Of a DNA stretch of 32,098 nt, positions 30,093-32,098 are shown one piece after another; position 1 is the stretch's first letter, and every line of letters begins with the position of its first letter. The position numbers and the translations under genes were made by a program. Under the pieces are notes generated by a model that was not told the DNA's origin, made no database searches, and saw only the letters and a list, made by a program, of their open reading frames with translations. Source of the DNA: Caldifarciminota bacterium (lineage in GTDB: Bacteria; Hydrothermota; 32-111); assembly GCA_030592285.1 (NCBI GenBank), contig JAUVJU010000008.1, forward strand, positions 1-32,098, written 5' to 3'.

Positions 30093-31352
30093 TTAATTGT
30101 TTTTTAATTCCTTTCTATAATCATCAGCTGCATTATTTAATACTTCCATTGCATCTTGTTTACCCTTAATAATATATTCTAATGATTTGCCTAAAATCTG
30201 TCTTCCTAAATACCAGATATTATCCTGTGGCTCCATGAATGCATAATCCAATTGATTATATACACTCTTAAGTCCCGGATATTTTTCAAATTGCAATTTT
30301 AACATATCTGTTTCCATTGAACTTTTTCTTACAGGCAAATAACCGGTTTCTGATGACCAGATTGCCTGAATTTCAGGTGAAATAAACCATTTAATAAATT
30401 TTACGGCTGCTTTCTTTTCCTTTTCTGATGCTTTGGAAAAAACAGATACATTTGTGCCGGAGATTAAAACAGCATCTCTATCAGCACTGGGTACAGGAGC
30501 AACTCCAAGTTCAAATGGCGGCTCAGCTACTAAAATGAATGAAAGAGACACGCAGGAACCGAATATTGTTGAAATCTTACCTGCAATAAAATCATCCTGA
30601 TGCTGATAGCCAGTTGTAATATAAGCGGTCTTATCTATATCAAGCATCTGCTTATCAATCTGCAATGCCTTTATTGCTGCCGGTGAATTGAAGAGAGGAT
30701 TTAATGATTCATCAACAAGCTGTCCATTGAATTGAAGGAGTCGGGATTCAAACATCCAGGTATTGATATTAAATGCTGTTCCATAAATATCCATATTTCC
30801 ATCTTTGTCTTTATCTATAGTCAATGTTTTCATGGCAATAAAAAATTCTTCCCATGTTTTGGGGAAAGATTCAATATCAAATTCTTTGAACCTATCCTTA
30901 TTATAGAAATATGCAGGAACGGATTTATTAAAGGGCAAAGATACCATAACACCCTTAAAAGTATTGTCTTTTACAAAAATTTCAAACATATCATTTCTAA
31001 TAATATCCAATTCCTCTTTTGAAAGTAATTCTTCAAGTGGTGCTAATCTGTCTGCTTCGTATAATTCCATTGTCCATGATTCATACATTTGCGACATTAC
31101 AGGTGGATTTTGAATAGAAGCCATAATTTTCTGTGAAAGTGCATTGTAATTACCCACTGAAACAGGAACAACCTTAATATCAGGATTCAATGTATTAAAT
31201 GAATCTATGAGTGATTTTAAAGCATCTCCTGATGGTCCTCCCATTACATGCCAGAAAACAACCTTTGTAATTCCACTTTCGTCCTTATTATTGCCACATC
31301 CCACTAAGAGCAGCATAATTAATACGATTATCAGAATAAATAGTTTTTTCAT
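30093..31352 (-). CDS. ABC transporter family-1 (sugar-type) solute-binding lipoprotein
   Basis: Lipobox 'LIMLLLVGCGNN'; 'VVFWHVMGGPSGDALKSLIDSFNTLNPDIKVVPVSVGNYNALSQKIMASI', 'FPKTWEEFFIAMKTLT'. SD AAAGGAG before ATG at 31352. Confidence 0.9.
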   Translation of the reverse strand: MKKLFILIIVLIMLLLVGCGNNKDESGITKVVFWHVMGGPSGDALKSLIDSFNTLNPDIKVVPVSVGNYNALSQKIMASIQNPPVMSQMYESWTMELYEADRLAPLEELLSKEELDIIRNDMFEIFVKDNTFKGVMVSLPFNKSVPAYFYNKDRFKEFDIESFPKTWEEFFIAMKTLTIDKDKDGNMDIYGTAFNINTWMFESRLLQFNGQLVDESLNPLFNSPAAIKALQIDKQMLDIDKTAYITTGYQHQDDFIAGKISTIFGSCVSLSFILVAEPPFELGVAPVPSADRDAVLISGTNVSVFSKASEKEKKAAVKFIKWFISPEIQAIWSSETGYLPVRKSSMETDMLKLQFEKYPGLKSVYNQLDYAFMEPQDNIWYLGRQILGKSLEYIIKGKQDAMEVLNNAADDYRKELKNN

Positions 31353-31452
31353 TAGTATCTCCTTTTTTGTCATAATAGCATATTTGGGTGCTGGAGAGGG
31401 GACGGAGGATGCAAATATGCAATTATTTTATTGTAATGAATTTATAATATCT

Positions 31453-31746
31453 TTAAATTTTTGTTTCATATAGTATCATTTCATCTTTTTTTATACTGTC
31501 TATCATAAATGGGTTTATTGCTTCTTCTGTTACTAAATCTACTTTCCTCCCAATATTCTCTGATAACTCATTCTCGATTTTTATAAATTCAAAATATCCC
31601 ATATTTCTGTTGAATTTCACTAATACATCTATATCGCTATATTGTTTTTCTTCATTTCTTGAAAAAGAACCAAACAAACTAATCTTAATCGCACCATTCT
31701 TTTTTAAAATACTTTTAATTGTCTTTAATGCTTTTTCTCTTTTCAT
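31453..31746 (-). CDS. MNT-type minimal nucleotidyltransferase domain protein
   Basis: 'ISLFGSFSRNEEKQYSDIDVLVKF' (GSFxR...SDIDVLV). ATG 31746 preferred over ORF-track GTG 31830. Confidence 0.8.
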   Translation of the reverse strand: MKREKALKTIKSILKKNGAIKISLFGSFSRNEEKQYSDIDVLVKFNRNMGYFEFIKIENELSENIGRKVDLVTEEAINPFMIDSIKKDEMILYETKI

Positions 31747-31897
31747 ATTAATTATTATACGGAAATAATTAGAATATTCAAGATGTTGCGATTTCTCAAA
31801 AATAAAATATTTGAATAAGATTTTGTCCACTCTTGTGAATGATTTATTAAGAATCTATTGACAAGAATCAAAAGTGGATATAAAATTAATTATTAGT

Positions 31898-31917
31898 GGA
31901 CAGGTCGAGCCCTGTCC
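31898..31917. repeat. Short GC-rich hairpin
   Basis: GGACAGG-TCGAGC-CCTGTCC; TGGACAGGTC recurs at about 31961-31970. Confidence 0.6.
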
Positions 31918-31984
31918 GTACAAAGATAATAATGATAAAAAATTAAGATAAAGTTATTGCTGGACAGGTCAACAAGCCATCAAC

Positions 31985-32009
31985 ATATTCCTCAAATTAT
32001 TCGGAATAT
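31985..32009. repeat. Dispersed palindromic repeat (third copy of the 18921 element)
   Basis: ATATTCC-TCAAATTATTC-GGAATAT; same 11-nt loop as 18928-18938. Confidence 0.75.
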
Positions 32010-32098
32010 GCGTACGAATGTAATGAAAAGGAAATGAAAAAAGCAAAGAAGAAGAAATAATAAAAAGAGAGAGATAAAAATATGAAAAAGAAGCAGAG

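Noticed and set aside
31207-31473. 88-aa + strand ORF over the solute-binding protein start
   Set aside because: Antisense to a lipoprotein signal region and its leader hairpin; no domain or SD.
32082-32098. Start of a further CDS (ATGAAAAAGAAGCAGAG)
   Set aside because: Only 17 nt before the window ends; cannot be supported.

Overview
AT-rich bacterial chromosomal window, probably from a diderm: it encodes an outer-membrane-type beta-barrel, LolA-like and RND proteins, and several lipoproteins. Almost every gene is on the + strand. From left to right: the 3' part of a TetR-like regulator; fabH; an RND/MMPL exporter; a LolA-like protein and a DUF1302-like OM protein (one apparent export operon); rnr (RNase R); guaB; a hicB-hicA toxin-antitoxin pair; a GGDEF + STAND-like NTPase + helical-repeat protein; hslV; a two-gene cargo (beta-propeller-type lipoprotein and LVIVD-repeat exported protein); hslU; and a tightly overlapping train of PTS-EIIA-like, vanZ-like, hisS, aspS, def, osmC-like, periplasmic binding protein, small membrane protein, TPR/zinc-ribbon membrane protein and PATAN (DUF4388)-like protein. 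On the - strand are an orphan family-1 solute-binding lipoprotein and a MNT-type nucleotidyltransferase. The strongest non-annotated signal is a 60-nt copy of the 3' end of hslV (57/60 identical, all three differences silent, including TGA->TAA). It lies immediately after the two-gene cargo that separates hslV from hslU. The cargo is therefore bracketed by direct repeats of the hslV C-terminal coding end, which looks like a 3'-end-restoring insertion at hslV without a visible recombinase. Other notable signals are a REP/MITE-like inverted repeat beside that scar, a dispersed hairpin repeat with a covarying stem position, two candidate leaderless genes with the same -10/ATG geometry, a PTS-EIIA-like domain with its phospho-His position replaced by Arg, and a diguanylate cyclase with an inverted GGDEF-STAND-repeat layout. 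No homology search was possible; family names rest on motif recognition in the translated ORFs.
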